The notes below the pieces were generated by a model. The model did no database searches, had not been told where the DNA came from, and worked only from the letters and a program-made list of their open reading frames with translations. A stretch of 50,582 nucleotides of DNA from Ichthyophthirius multifiliis. Taxonomy: Eukaryota; Ciliophora; Oligohymenophorea; Hymenostomatida. The DNA lies in NCBI RefSeq assembly GCF_000220395.1, contig NW_004087683.1, positions 1 through 50,582 of the forward strand. The letters are read 5' to 3'. Shown here one piece after another: positions 23,943 to 36,459 of the stretch; positions within the stretch are counted from its first letter, which is position 1, and every line of letters starts with the position of its first letter. Both the position numbers and the translations under genes were made by a program.

Positions 23943-24242
23943 TATAATTTTATTTTTAATTTTAATCTATTTTTTTATTTTTATTATTATTATTAATTTT
24001 TATAAATATATTTAAAAAAAAAGTTTTTTAAGTAATTTTATATAAAATAAGTAATAAATTTGATTTTAATTAAATATTCTATTGCAAAAAAATATTCATA
24101 TATTTTTTTGTATACTAAATTTTTATTTTAAATGTTATTAATAGTCTTTATTATTATATTTAAAAATAAATTAATATATAGATATAATAAATTAATATTT
24201 TTTTTTTTTTTTTCTTATTTCTTAGAGTATATTTTTTTTAAA

Positions 24243-24653
24243 TCACATTATATTTAATTCTTAAATTTGATTCTTATTATTATTTCTTTTTCTTTTTAAA
24301 TTAATAATTTTTAAAGAAAATTCTTTATTTTCTTCTTCTTAATTAAAATCTTCTTAAATATCGCTTAAGCTATTAAAAGTAGATAAACTAGTAATTTTTA
24401 GCCTTTTTTTATCATAAAAATCATATTATTTATCTTCTGGTCTTGCAATTATAAGTCCAATAGAATCTAACCAATTATTAATCTTAACTTCTACTTCATT
24501 ATTTTCTGAATTTTAGTTTAAGTTATTCTCTATGTATTTGTTTAATGAATCAATATTCAATTTTTAAGATTTTTCAATCTAGTTTTTTATCAATAATTTA
24601 TCGAATTAATTTTTATTAACATTAAATTACTATTAAATATCGAAATATTTCAT
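24243..24653 (-). CDS. Small Asn/Glu/Lys-rich orphan protein
   Basis: 136-aa frame, MKYFDIQQQFNVNKNQFDKL through INNWLDSIGLIIARPEDKQY, a Ser/acidic stretch (SLSDIQEDFNQEEENKEFS) and a basic KRKRNNNK tail that could be a nuclear signal, ending ELNIM then TGA. No family recognised. The segment VEVKINNWLDSIGLIIARPED is the most protein-like part. An upstream exon is possible. Overall composition differs clearly from the flanking A/T spacer. Confidence 0.55.
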
Positions 24654-24738
24654 TAATTTTTTATTTTTTAGTTTTAATTTCCTTAATACGAAATTATATT
24701 AATATTTTTTTTATTTATAAAATAATAACATAAAATAT

Positions 24739-24951
24739 ATGAAATCAGTTATTTCAGAAAAAGAATTAATCTATTACATAAGAAAACATTTGTATTCTTT
24801 AAATTAAAAAGAATTTCAAAAAAAAAATTCACAATTACAAAAAATATAATTTATTTAAAAGTTAAAAAAAAATAGAACATTATAGTACATAATATTTTAA
24901 TTATTTTCAATCAAATTATTTTTTTAAAAAATATTATACAATATTTTTTGA
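24739..24951 (+). CDS. Short frame, possible small protein
   Basis: 70-codon frame with Gln-coded TAA/TAG, MKSVISEKELIYYIRKHLYS to IFQLFSIKLFF, ending TGA. The first 30 residues look coding (balanced charges); the rest drifts into A/T-rich noise. It lies 85 bp from, and divergent to, the 136-aa minus gene. Could be chance. Confidence 0.25.
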
Positions 24952-25779
24952 TTTTAAAATTACAATTTTAAATAAAATTTATCTTTATTTTTTTTAAATG
25001 TTTATATAATTTTATTCTTATTATTAGTATATCTGAATAATTCTATTAAGTTTGTATTTTAAATATTTATATATTTTGTATAAAATAATAGTAATAAAAT
25101 TTACAAATAAAAAAAAAAATTTTATAAATAAAATTTATTAGAATAATTATATATATTAAATGCTTTTATATTAAAATAAATATTAATTTATATTTAATAG
25201 AAATAATATTTATTATTATAAATTATTTAATGTGGCTTTTATTTTCTTTTCGTTATTTAATATTTAGCATATATATTTATAAAGTAATAAAATATTAATA
25301 AATTATATTAATAATTTTATTTATTTTAATTCATAAAAAAAATTAATAAATTTAATCATTAAATTAAAGTTTAATTTTTATATTTTAAGTTAAGTTAAAT
25401 AAAACAATATAGCAATAATATACTATATTTTTATTAAAATAAGAAAAAACATAACTTTACTTTAATACAAATATAATATTAACTTTTAATATTATTTAAA
25501 ATAAAAAATTTTTATAATATAAAATATTTTTAAAAAGATTATTAAATAAAACTTAATATTTATTAAATAATTTATATTAGTAATTTTTACTATTAAAATT
25601 TAATTATTTATATATCTAAAAATAAAATAAATATTTTAATTATATAACATTTATATTATTTTAAAATTTTTATATTAATTATTAATAAAAAAAAATTATT
25701 GTTGTTTATTTAAAATCACTTTTTTTTTTTTTCTATAAAAATCATATAATTTATAAATATAAGCAAAAAAATACTAAAA
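24952..25779. other. Intergenic, no gene seen
   Basis: About 0.8 kb of A/T low complexity upstream of the calcium-channel gene; presumably its promoter. No element recognised. Confidence 0.6.
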
Positions 25780-28700
25780 ATGAGTGATTTTTTATATAAA
25801 TCACAAATACAAAATGGTTTCCGAAAATTAGACTAAAGTTTATTAAGATTATATTTCAAGTAATTTTTAAGTAATTTACAAGAAAATCAAAAATAAGAAA
25901 TACTTTAGTAAAAATTGAAAAAAGTATCCCAAATATCAAAAGAAATAGAAAAACAAAATATAATTGATTAATCTAAAATCCAAAAATCATTATCTCCATA
26001 ATTGAATATATAACAAAATAAAAAAAATGCAAAACAACCATAATAATAATATTATAATAATCAAGAAATGGAAAACTCTTTTGGATAAGAATCAAACAAT
26101 AATTAAATATATCAAACCGAAAACACAACTCAAAATAAACAAGGCAACAAAGTAATAAAAATAATCCAATTTAATGACATAATATATTTTAAATTCAATC
26201 ACGAATATCGATTCGAAACTCAATAAACTTAACTAAAACCATATTACATAATAACAAATATTCGAAACCAAATCGAATGTTTAAATAGTTAAGTGGACTA
26301 CGTGGATAGTCCAATAGCCCATTTTAGAAGATGTTTTTTTAGAATAATCAATCCTCGCAGTTAATCATAAAAAGACCAAGAAGAATTTCAAAATCAGCTC
26401 ATATATGGGAAATAAGTACTTTTTTTCCATGAATACTCAAAAAAATACTTAAGTATAAACCCTGAAAAACCTGCTCAATAATAAGGTTGTTTTAAATTTG
26501 TTCTTCAAGAAAATCTTGATATTAATTGTTTATTTAATATCCTTCCATGTAATTAAGTGAAAAAAACAGGCGATAAAATATTTGATTCAGATACTATAAG
26601 TATTTAATAATTTTGTAATTAATAATTATTTTTGAGTGTCTGTATGTAATAGCCATAGCCATAGTCATAGACATAGTCATAGCCATAGCCATAGCCATAA
26701 TAATAGTCATAGCCATAGCCATAGCCATAATCATAATCATAATCATAATAACAGCCATAATAATAGCCATATTAATAACCATAGTAATAGCCATAGTAAT
26801 AGCAATAGACATATTAATAAGCATAGTAATAGGTATAGCAATATACATAGTAATAATAATAGTAACTATAGTCATAGCAATAGTAATAGCAATATCTATA
26901 GTAATAGTCATAGTCATAGTAATAGCCATAATAATAGGCATAGTAATAATAACTATATCCATAACCATAGTAATAGCAATAATCATAGTCATAGTCATAG
27001 ACATAGTCATAGCCATAGTCATAGCCGTACTCATAGCCATAGTCATAATCATAGCTATAGTCATAGCCATAGTCATAGCCATAGTCATAGCCATAGTCAT
27101 AATCATAGCTATAGTCATAGCCATAGTCATAGCCATAGTCATAGCCATAGTCATAGCCATAGTCATAACCATAGTCATAGCCATAGTCATAGCCATAGTC
27201 ATTTCCATAGTCATATCCATAGTCATATCCATAGTCATTGCCATAGTCATAGCCATAGTCATAGCCATAGTCATTACCATAGTCATTGCCATAGTCATAG
27301 CTATAGTCATAGTATTAGTATTAGTCATAGTCTCTTTTAATTAAGGAAAGTGTTAATTTAAATAATTAATCTGTAGGAAAATTTTAGCAATGTTCAAATA
27401 ATATTTAAAGTAGGTTGGCTATAAATGGAAGTGAAGAATAAACTAAATTAAAAATAAAATATTATTCAAATTACTAATAAGGTAATGACATTTTAGAAGG
27501 AAATTAAAAAGAAGAATAATATTTCAAAAACGGAGACATTATTAAAATAAAGCATTTAAATCTTGTAAGTTATTTATCAGTTTCTGAAAAGAAAATAAAT
27601 AGATTTCTCAACCTAAAAAATTGTAAAGTTTAACTCTTTACAGACGAAGATTATGTAGGACATAGTGGAGATATTATTTTTATATAAAGACACTTGGACT
27701 AAAATAAAGTCATGTAAGCAGATAATTTCGAACCATTATATGAACCAGAAAATTCTAATGAGTCTTATTAGTTATGGGAACTTTAAAGAAAAGATAATTT
27801 TTAAGAAGGACCCATTTATTAAGGAGAAGTTTTTAGAATTAAAAATGTTGCCACAGGACTTTTTTTGGCTTAATTTAAGTAAATTCCTAGAAAGTTTGCA
27901 TTGACATTCGATACTAAAGATAATTTGTGTTATTTTTATGTAATAAAGAATAAATCTTTAAATGATTAAAATAAAATCAACCTATCGGATAGTTTTAAGG
28001 TTTATAGTTAGGATAAAAAATGTATTTATGTTTTGTAAAATAATGATAATATGAAATTAGAATGTGGCTTATAAAAAAAATACCGGGTGCTGTTTAACAT
28101 TATTTGCATAATTTTGAATGTGTAGATAAGTCTAAGATAGAGTTTATTCAATAAATTTTATTTACTTATGATATTTTGTTAAACTTTCATTATTTTCTTT
28201 AAGACTTTGCTGTTTATTAAGATAAAAATAAAGTAAAAAGTTCTTTTTTAATAAAAAAAAATATACTTAGATATAAATTTAAATATATATAAAAATAAGG
28301 GAATAGAAGAATATATATATTCATATTAATTAGCAATATAAAATTAAAAAAAACTGTAAAAAGAAGTCCAAAACATTGAAAAGGAGTTAATTAATCTAGA
28401 ATAGTTAATAAAAAATTCCCAAAACAACATCTAATTTGTCCAAAATATTCTAAAAGAGCAAAATCTATTAAAATTATTAATTTTAATATTAAAATTAATA
28501 GATGCCATGTCCCATATAAACAGAAAAAATCCTATTTAAAAAGAAAAATTTAGATTAATAAAAATAAATAATAGAACTATAGAGTTTAAATATAATGAAA
28601 AATCACCTTAATAAATCGTAAATAAGCATTTAAGCCATGTCCCTATTAAAATTTATGAAATATTATTAATATTAATAATGAAAAACAGCGCCCTATCTTA

Positions 28701-31508
28701 ATATATATTAAGCCATGATGATTTTTTTTCAGGTTAATTAAGATATTACCCTAAATAAGTAAAAAAATTACTAAAGGAAGCTATTATAAATTGTTTTTAT
28801 TACCAAAAAATTGATTACTAAAAATAAAATGTAATCGAATGGGTAAAACTACTCGAGCCTTTAGATTATTAGAAATAAAATATTAAAGATTAAACCTTTT
28901 ATATTGAATTTATTTCTTAAGGAATTCTTGATTCGAATTCAAAATCTTTAAAAGGCTATTAAAATAAATGTTGTACGGAAATTTTTTCTAAAGGGAAAGG
29001 AGGAAAAAGTAAAGCGATTATTTAATTTAATGACGGGCCTTCAATATAGTTTTATTACGAAAATTAATTTACTGAGTTTTTATAATAAAACGAGCTTTTG
29101 AAAAAATTAAAAGAAGAAAATGAATAAGAAAATCAAAATTCATTTTGCTTAAGAAGATTGAGCAAAAATGAATACTATATTTATTGTTAATATGTATGTA
29201 GTGTTATTAAATTGTTTGCTAATTTATGTAAATAAAGAAATAAGAAATCTTTGAAGTAGATTTATACTTTAGGAATTAATGAAGAATAAATATATAATGT
29301 TATTAAAGATGATAAAATCGATCTTAGTTTTAAAAAAAGTTATCTTTAATTATATGAAAGCATTTATTTTGATATTGAACCTTTTCTTAGTCTTAAAAAA
29401 TCTGAAAATAGAAAGTATTTATTATAATAATTTTATTTTATTAATTAATATTATATAATTTTTAGTTATATATGGGAATAAATAATTAATAAAAATCTAA
29501 AGGGTAAAACAATGGAGATATTTTAATAATTATCAGAATAAGTAGATATCAATAAATATACATAGGGATTTGATGAATAACTATTACCCATTATATCTAG
29601 ATTTTGGGATTAAGGATTAAATTAATACGAAATAAAAAATAAATCAAGTAAAAAAAAATGTATAAAATTTATTTTATAATTTTAAAAGAAAAAGAAATTA
29701 AAAAAATACTTTCTTATTTCTATACTATAGTCAGACTTACTAAAGTAGCGATAGATTTGGGATATTTAACAACAGAAAAAATTGAGAGTATTGTTTTATA
29801 GTCTCTTTATTTTTTTAATAAAACAAATAATTTTTCTGATTAAAATAATTGGATTTATTAATTTATACATCTACTTTAAGAAATTGGAGATTTTAGGTAA
29901 TAATTTTAGTTAATTTTGATTGAAATGTCAGAAATATTTAGATTGTATTTAAGAATTAAAATAAATTTATAAATAATATTGTTTCTTAAATAGTTTTATA
30001 AAGATTTTTAAGTGTATAGCGAATAAAAAAGAATTTCTTCTCTTAAATAAATTATTAATAATATTTTTATTTATTTCAAAATTTATAAAGATAAAGATGA
30101 AGATATTAATTAAAATCAATTACTTTCTAACTCTTTTTTTATAAATGAATAAAAATAAAAGATAGATTCCTAAATAAAAAATATAAAAGATTAGTAAGTT
30201 TGCGTTCAAAAAATAGAAAATATATTAATATAATATTTATTAGAATCTGGTATTATATTTAATAAAATAAATATGTCTTTATTATTTTTTTTAAATAAAA
30301 AAAGACCTTAATACAAATGAAAACTTATATAAACATATATATAAAACAATTGATCTATACATTAATTAAATAAAAAAATTTTGCAAATAACTAGAAAAAA
30401 TAGAAATTATAAATGGAAAATAAGAATTAACAATGTATTCGGAATTAAAAGGCAATTCTTTAGTTAATTAAATTGTTTCACCTTTAAAATTAGATATTTA
30501 AATTAAAAACATACTTTTTGATGAAGATAACTAAAAATAAACACTTGCAATAAAAGGAAGATACAATTCAGGTGAAAGAATGTTAGAAATAAATAATTTA
30601 TTGAATAAAATAGCAACGAAATTAAAAGAATATAAAGACTAACCTAAAATGTAATAAAAAATGCAAAACATATTAAGAAATTTAAAAGTTCATAAATCTA
30701 TATCTAATTTACTTACAGTAAAAAACTTAAAATTTAATATTACTTTTATATATTTATTGTTTATAAAAAAAGCTTAATTTAGATGATACTATATATCATA
30801 ATATGTTTGAATGTGTAATGATTTTTTTAATTAACTTTTGTAGAAATAATAGTCAAAATAAGCTTTAATTACTTTCGAAATTTGATTATTTGTTATGTTT
30901 AATAAATTATGACGTAAAAGCAAATAAGTTATTAGGAATGATTTTATAAAACGTATGCCAAAACTAATATTTAATTAAATAATATTTAGATAAAATATTG
31001 AAAAAATTAAATTAACCTAATATTACTAAAATTGGATAAATTCATATTATTGATGTTCTTTTTTCTGTTCTTAAATATTAATAATAATAGCCTATTTTAA
31101 CTTACTAAAAAAGCATTATTAAAAATTATGTGATTGTGCCATATAATTAATATTATGTATTGAATAAAATTATACAAGTAAATAAAAACTTTTTTATTTT
31201 TAATTATATTTTTATGATTTTAACAGATTCAGACTATTTTATAATTCTTTACTAGTCATAAAAAACCAGAAGATTTAGAAAAATATTATAAATAAAAAAA
31301 TAAAAAATCTAATGATATAAATTTATTTAAAAGAATTTCTTATTTGTTTTCTATTTTAGTAGAAAATTATTATTTTGGTATAATTTAAATGCGAAAAATT
31401 GTTAACTATGATGATATAAAGGCTATACTTTATAATATAAATACTCCTTATATGATAAAGAAAGAACTTCTTAGTTTGTTTTATTAATTGTAAAATATAT
31501 ATATATAA

Positions 31509-31551
<43 letters not shown>

Positions 31552-32595
31552 TTTTAGATATATTGAAAAAAATAATTAATTAAATGAAAATTTATCTATA
31601 TAAGACATGAATGAAATTTTTTAAAATTTAGTTATATAAGATTTATCTAACTTTAAAAAAGTTATTTTTGATTTTTTTTTAATTATTTTAAATAACTATA
31701 TAATATTATAATAAAAGTATTTAATGGGAATAATAAAATTATATTAAAAAAATATTGAGGAAACTAAAGAAAGATCTGATTAGATTTAACTATATATTAA
31801 TAATTTAAATAGTTAATTATTTGAAGATAAGGAGAAACCTTAAGAAGAAATTGTGTAATAGTCTTAATATTAATAGCAATAAGTAAAAAAATATTTATCT
31901 CTATAAACATATTTTAATAAAGGATGAACAAACAAACATATTGATAGATTAAAAAGAATATTGGGATTATTTGTTTGGCGGTAGTAGTTGGAACTGTTCA
32001 TAATATGGTTTATTAATATTTATACTAAAATGTTTTAATGAAATAAATAATCGTTAATGGATGAAATTTTAATAGGAATTATTAAAAATTGCAAATAATG
32101 AAGAAGAGTGTTTATCAGATTATTTACTAAATGTAAAAATTAATAAAAATTTAAATAAAAAAAATATAGATTAAAATTTGTGTAAGTAATATTAGAATAA
32201 TTCTTAAAAAAATTGAATTTTAGTTAAAATTAAACTTATAACCTATATTGCATTATTTATCAGAATGTATAATATAAAATCCAGTAAAAAAACCAATAAA
32301 ATCTATTTAAAATACTAAACTTTGTAAATAAAACAATTTAGATTCGAAATTGAAAACACAATAAAAAGTCGATGTTTAAAATTATATTGATAGTTTTGAT
32401 GAAGAAATTATTCAAAAAGCTTTAAAATAATTAAAACCTAATTAAGAAATTACAGAAAATAAAAAATTAACTACTATTATTACTTATATTTTTATGGAAA
32501 AAATTCGATACCTAATACTTTAAAAATATATTACAATTTAAAAAATTTATGAGTATTTTTTTTTTTAAAAAAAAAAAATAAAAAAATAAAAAAAA

Positions 32596-32627
<32 letters not shown>

Positions 32628-35600
32628 ATATATATATTTATAAGATTTTTTGATGTAAATTATAATTCATAAGAATTCGAATTTAATGAAGAAAACGAAG
32701 AAAAATAAATTCAAATTAATTTAGTTAATAAATAATCATTTATGATTACAATTATTAATATTTTATAAAAAATTGGAATTTATGGCATTTAGGATAAAAG
32801 ATTAATTGATTTTGATGATATTTAATATTTTTTTGCTTATTTCTCTAATGGCTCTAATGAAAATACAAAGAAAGTTTCTGGGGGATCAGTATAATGTTTA
32901 AATAAATAAAAATTTTTGAAAAAACTTTAAAATTATATAGAGAAATATAAAAGTATATATGATAAAGTATTTTTTAAAAAATTAAAACATTATAAATCTA
33001 TAATAATAAAAAATAAAGGAATTACTTAAAAAAGATAACTATTGTAGAGAATTAGATTAAGATGAAATTAGTATTTAATAATTAAGGGCTATAAAAACAT
33101 ATATTATAAGTTTTAAATAAATAAGTGATGGTATTCAATAATAAAACTTTTATAAATCTTATGCTGGAAGTTTAGTTAATTAATTAATATAATTAAAAGA
33201 ATATGAGTAGAATAAGAAATTATTAGATTATTAAAATTAATATATATAATTTTTATTATCTAAAGATTTGAATTATTTTTATATTTTTAAACTTGCTATT
33301 TAATAATTAGTTAGACTTAAAAAAATGAAAAAAAATAAGTAGACTTAATGTAATTTTTTGTTTTATTTGTTATACTTTTTTTAAAAAAAAAATAGAATAA
33401 AATAATAACTTTTAATATCCATAGTAAGGTTAGCATAAAATTATTCATCTTAATACTGAATAAAAAATTGTTTTTATTGTTATTATTAATATTATTTTTG
33501 AAATTTAATAAAAAAGATCGGTTAAAAGGCTTCAAAAATTATCAATATTTAGTCTAAATTAATAAGATTTAATTTAAAGATAATCAATATAAGTTTAATT
33601 CATTGAAGAGAAAAATTAAGAATTAAAATTAATGTTATGCTCTTTAGATATACTAAATAATTTATTTAAATTAGAGCTTAAAAATAATACAGATTAATTA
33701 TATTTACTATTAAAAAAATAAAATAACCTTTTAAGTTTTTATAATGTGGTAAAACAATCTTTTGTTGATTATATAGCATCCATAGAAAGTTTACATCTAG
33801 TAAAACTTGAGACAAAAAAATAATATAAAGAAATAATAAATAAAGAAAATATAGTTCTTTAAATATTAAAGTTTATTTAAAAACCATGCAGACTATATAA
33901 TAGTGGATTTCAAAATCTTTTTAATGTAAAAATAAATTAATTAAAAAAAAAAAAACTTAAAAAAAATTAAAAAAGTAAAAGAATTATTTAAATATAAATG
34001 TTTTAGACGAAATTCTTTATTTTATTTTTAATCTTTTTGAATTTAAAAATAGTTTCTTTTAAGTTTTTGAAAATAATAAATATCATTAAAATCTAAAATT
34101 TTATGCCATTATAAAATAATGTATGAAGGCTTTAAAAAGTTTATGCAATTGTTATTTTATATAAAATAAAAAGTCATTATTAAATAATAAAAAATTCATA
34201 TAATTATTAAATGGTTTAATTACAGAAACAAAAATAGACATATTAAGTGAAAATTTATATGATATAAAAGTGCTTTAAGCAATATCTTAATGTGTAGACT
34301 TACTATTAACTATAATTTAAATTTAGGATAAAGAGAATATTTTTTAGTTAATATAAATACTTAATTTAGATAAATTATTACTTATAATCAATTATATTTA
34401 TCACACTAAAATTAAATTTAGATAGAATATAATATTATAAGAACTTATATGCAAACATGAAAATAATTATACATGTTCATTAAGTACATGTTATAAATAA
34501 TATATTACTAAACATGAAATTACTATATTAGAATATGCTTTTAAAATTGTTTGTATTATTAAAATTATTCTTAATATAATTGATGACGAATAATTAAATG
34601 TATTTTTAAAATCTTAAAAAAAAAATACTGGGATAGGCGCTATTTACATAGAAATTAAAAATAAAAAAAATATGAAATTATTATTTAAAAATTATGTTGA
34701 TAAAAATTCTAATTATTAAAATGTATAATAATATTTAAATAAATAATTTTTTATTAATAATAAATATATAAAAAGATTGCTAAAAGTATTGATTAAAATA
34801 ATATATTTAGCAAATAATTTTTATACTTAAAAGAAAGCATTGTTTTTTATTTAAAATTTATTGGATAAGTAGAAGTTGTTAAAGATAATTAATTAACAAG
34901 AATATTTTTTAAATTACCCTTTACATCAAATTATTTTAATAAAAATTTAAAATCAGAATTACTATAAATAGTATTTTCATATTCATATAAAGTAAAATAA
35001 AATAAAATTCTATTTATATTCAAATATAAAAAATATAGTAAAATCTTTAACTATTAATTTAATACAGTTAATATTTTTATCGATAAATGAAGCATAAATA
35101 AATCATTTCATAATATACATTAATAAACTTAGCAATTTAAAATTTTTAAATATTAAAATATGTTACATTTACTTTACTTATAATAATTAATATAACATTG
35201 TTATTTACTTAAGATATTTAAATTAAATCCTTTTAATAAATAATATAAAATATCGAAATAGTAAAAATATATAATTTTTATTATATATATATATATATAT
35301 ATTTAATTTAAAAAAAGCCTTATTAATTGTTTTCAATAACTCATATAATTTTATCATTTATAATGTTTATTATTTAAATAATATAGCAATATCCTTATTT
35401 AATTTATTTAAAACATAAATAAATTTTATAAATGAAATAAAAAAATTATATATTTAAACTTATGTCTAATAAATGGATAATATTTATTACTGATTGCAAT
35501 ATATTATATTATTTCATATATTTTATAGTAGCATGTATAGCATAAATAAACATATTATTCAATGCCGTTTTGCTAATTGATTGTTTAAATATATTTAATT

Positions 35601-36279
35601 TTTATTTATAAATTTTAAAAGCCTAATTAGCAAACTTTTGGAAATTTATAATGATATTTTTAATTGGCTTTATAATAATCTACATTTATTCTCTAATCGG
35701 AGCTCATTTATATAAGAATTCATATGAAGATTAATAATTGTATAGTATTTTTATTCTTTCGTTAATTGAAGGATTATTGAATCCTTAAGGAATAAATTCT
35801 TATTTATAAGTTGTTACTTTAGGTATTTTTTGTTTTAATAAATTAAAAAATAATATTAATATTATTTTTTTAAAAAATAAGATTCAAAAGATTATTGGGG
35901 AAGATTTTTTTTTGATATAACCTTTTGGATTATTATAAATTTCATTTGTATATTTATGTTAATTGGATAAATTGTAGATTCAATTGCTTAATTAAGAATT
36001 AAAAATTAATCTAAAAATAAATTTTTTTAATAAAAATGCTATATTTGTAATTTAAGTATGCATGATTTCGAAGAAAGGAAATTAGATTGGGAAAATCATA
36101 TTAATAATGAACATAATTTGTCTAATTATTTAAATTATATTAATTATTTAAATGATAGGAATATAGATGAATGCTATGGAATCGAAACATATGTTAAGGG
36201 ATGTCTTTTGAAAAGAAAATCTGATTTTATCCCTTAGAAGAATTCATTAAGTTTCTAAAATAGTAATATTTAGAATTGA
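25780..36279 (+). CDS. IP3-receptor/ryanodine-receptor-type intracellular Ca2+ release channel
   Basis: Very long gene (10.5 kb, >3,000 codons before intron removal), size and order matching IP3 receptors. N-terminal ligand/suppressor region: FNDIIYFKFN, HFRRCFFRIINP, VLFFHEYSKKYLSINPE, GDKIFDSDTISI. Then a PQSQ insert (separate entry), NGDIIKIKHLNLVSYLSV, YQLWELQRKDNF, and the MIR-like GEVFRIKNVATGLFLAQF. RIH-type helices follow (LLILILKLIDAMSHINRKNP; MRKIVNYDDIKAILYNINTP near 31390). The RIH-associated block includes ILKFIQKPCRLYNSGFQNLF (~33870). The C-terminal channel has several TM helices (about 35080-35960), LLIDCLNIFNFYLQILKAQL, IFLIGFIIIYIYSLIGAHLY and FWIIINFICIFMLIGQIVDS, then the C-tail zinc-binding CYICNLSMHDFEER, HINNEHNLSNYLNYINYL and IETYV. 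Many introns, several with (TA)n, plus some unexplained frame changes (e.g. 28270-28350, 29930). Likely ER, alveolar or contractile-vacuole Ca2+ store channel. Confidence 0.82.
26646..27330. repeat. Coding 12-bp minisatellite, unit CCATAGTCATAG
   Basis: About 685 bp built from the hexamers CCATAG and TCATAG (mainly alternating), degenerate at the 5' end (many TAA, TAT and ACA variants) and nearly perfect at 27000-27310. In the frame set by ATG 25780 it reads (Pro-Gln-Ser-Gln)n with TAG/TAA as Gln, and joins without frame loss to coding sequence on both sides (LFLSVC before, SLLIKESVNLNN after). Under the standard code two other frames are open, giving (Ser-His)n on plus and (Met-Thr-Met-Ala)n on minus; those are by-products of the 12-nt period, not genes. 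Confidence 0.93.
31497..31548. repeat. (TA)n run in an intron of the Ca2+-channel gene
   Basis: TA repeat interrupted by AAATA, directly followed by TTTTTTTTAG that works as the intron 3' end. Similar (TA)n introns lie at 32599-32638 and 35283-35302 in the same gene. Confidence 0.75.
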
Positions 36280-36327
36280 TTTTTTTATTTTGATTGCATA
36301 TTATTTTAATAATAATAAAAAAATTAA

Positions 36328-36352
36328 TTTTTTTTTTTTTTTTTTTTTTTTT
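36328..36352. repeat. T homopolymer, 25 nt
   Basis: Uninterrupted T run about 50 bp past the Ca2+-channel stop codon, in the 181-bp spacer before the PH-CLU gene. Confidence 0.9.
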
Positions 36353-36459
36353 CATTAATATTTAAATTAATTTACATTTTATATGCAAATTGTTTTTAAT
36401 TTAACATTTTTTATTTTAAAACAAATATATTTATTTATAAACGTTTATTTAAATTGAAA

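Noticed and set aside
26646-27330. CRISPR array
   Set aside because: Repeats are direct 12-bp units with no spacers, inside a eukaryotic coding frame.
26636-27340. Plus-strand 234-aa (Ser-His)n frame and minus-strand 244-aa (Met-Thr-Met-Ala)n frame
   Set aside because: Both are by-products of the 12-bp repeat read in the wrong frame; the frame continuous with the IP3R start and downstream domains is the PQSQ frame.
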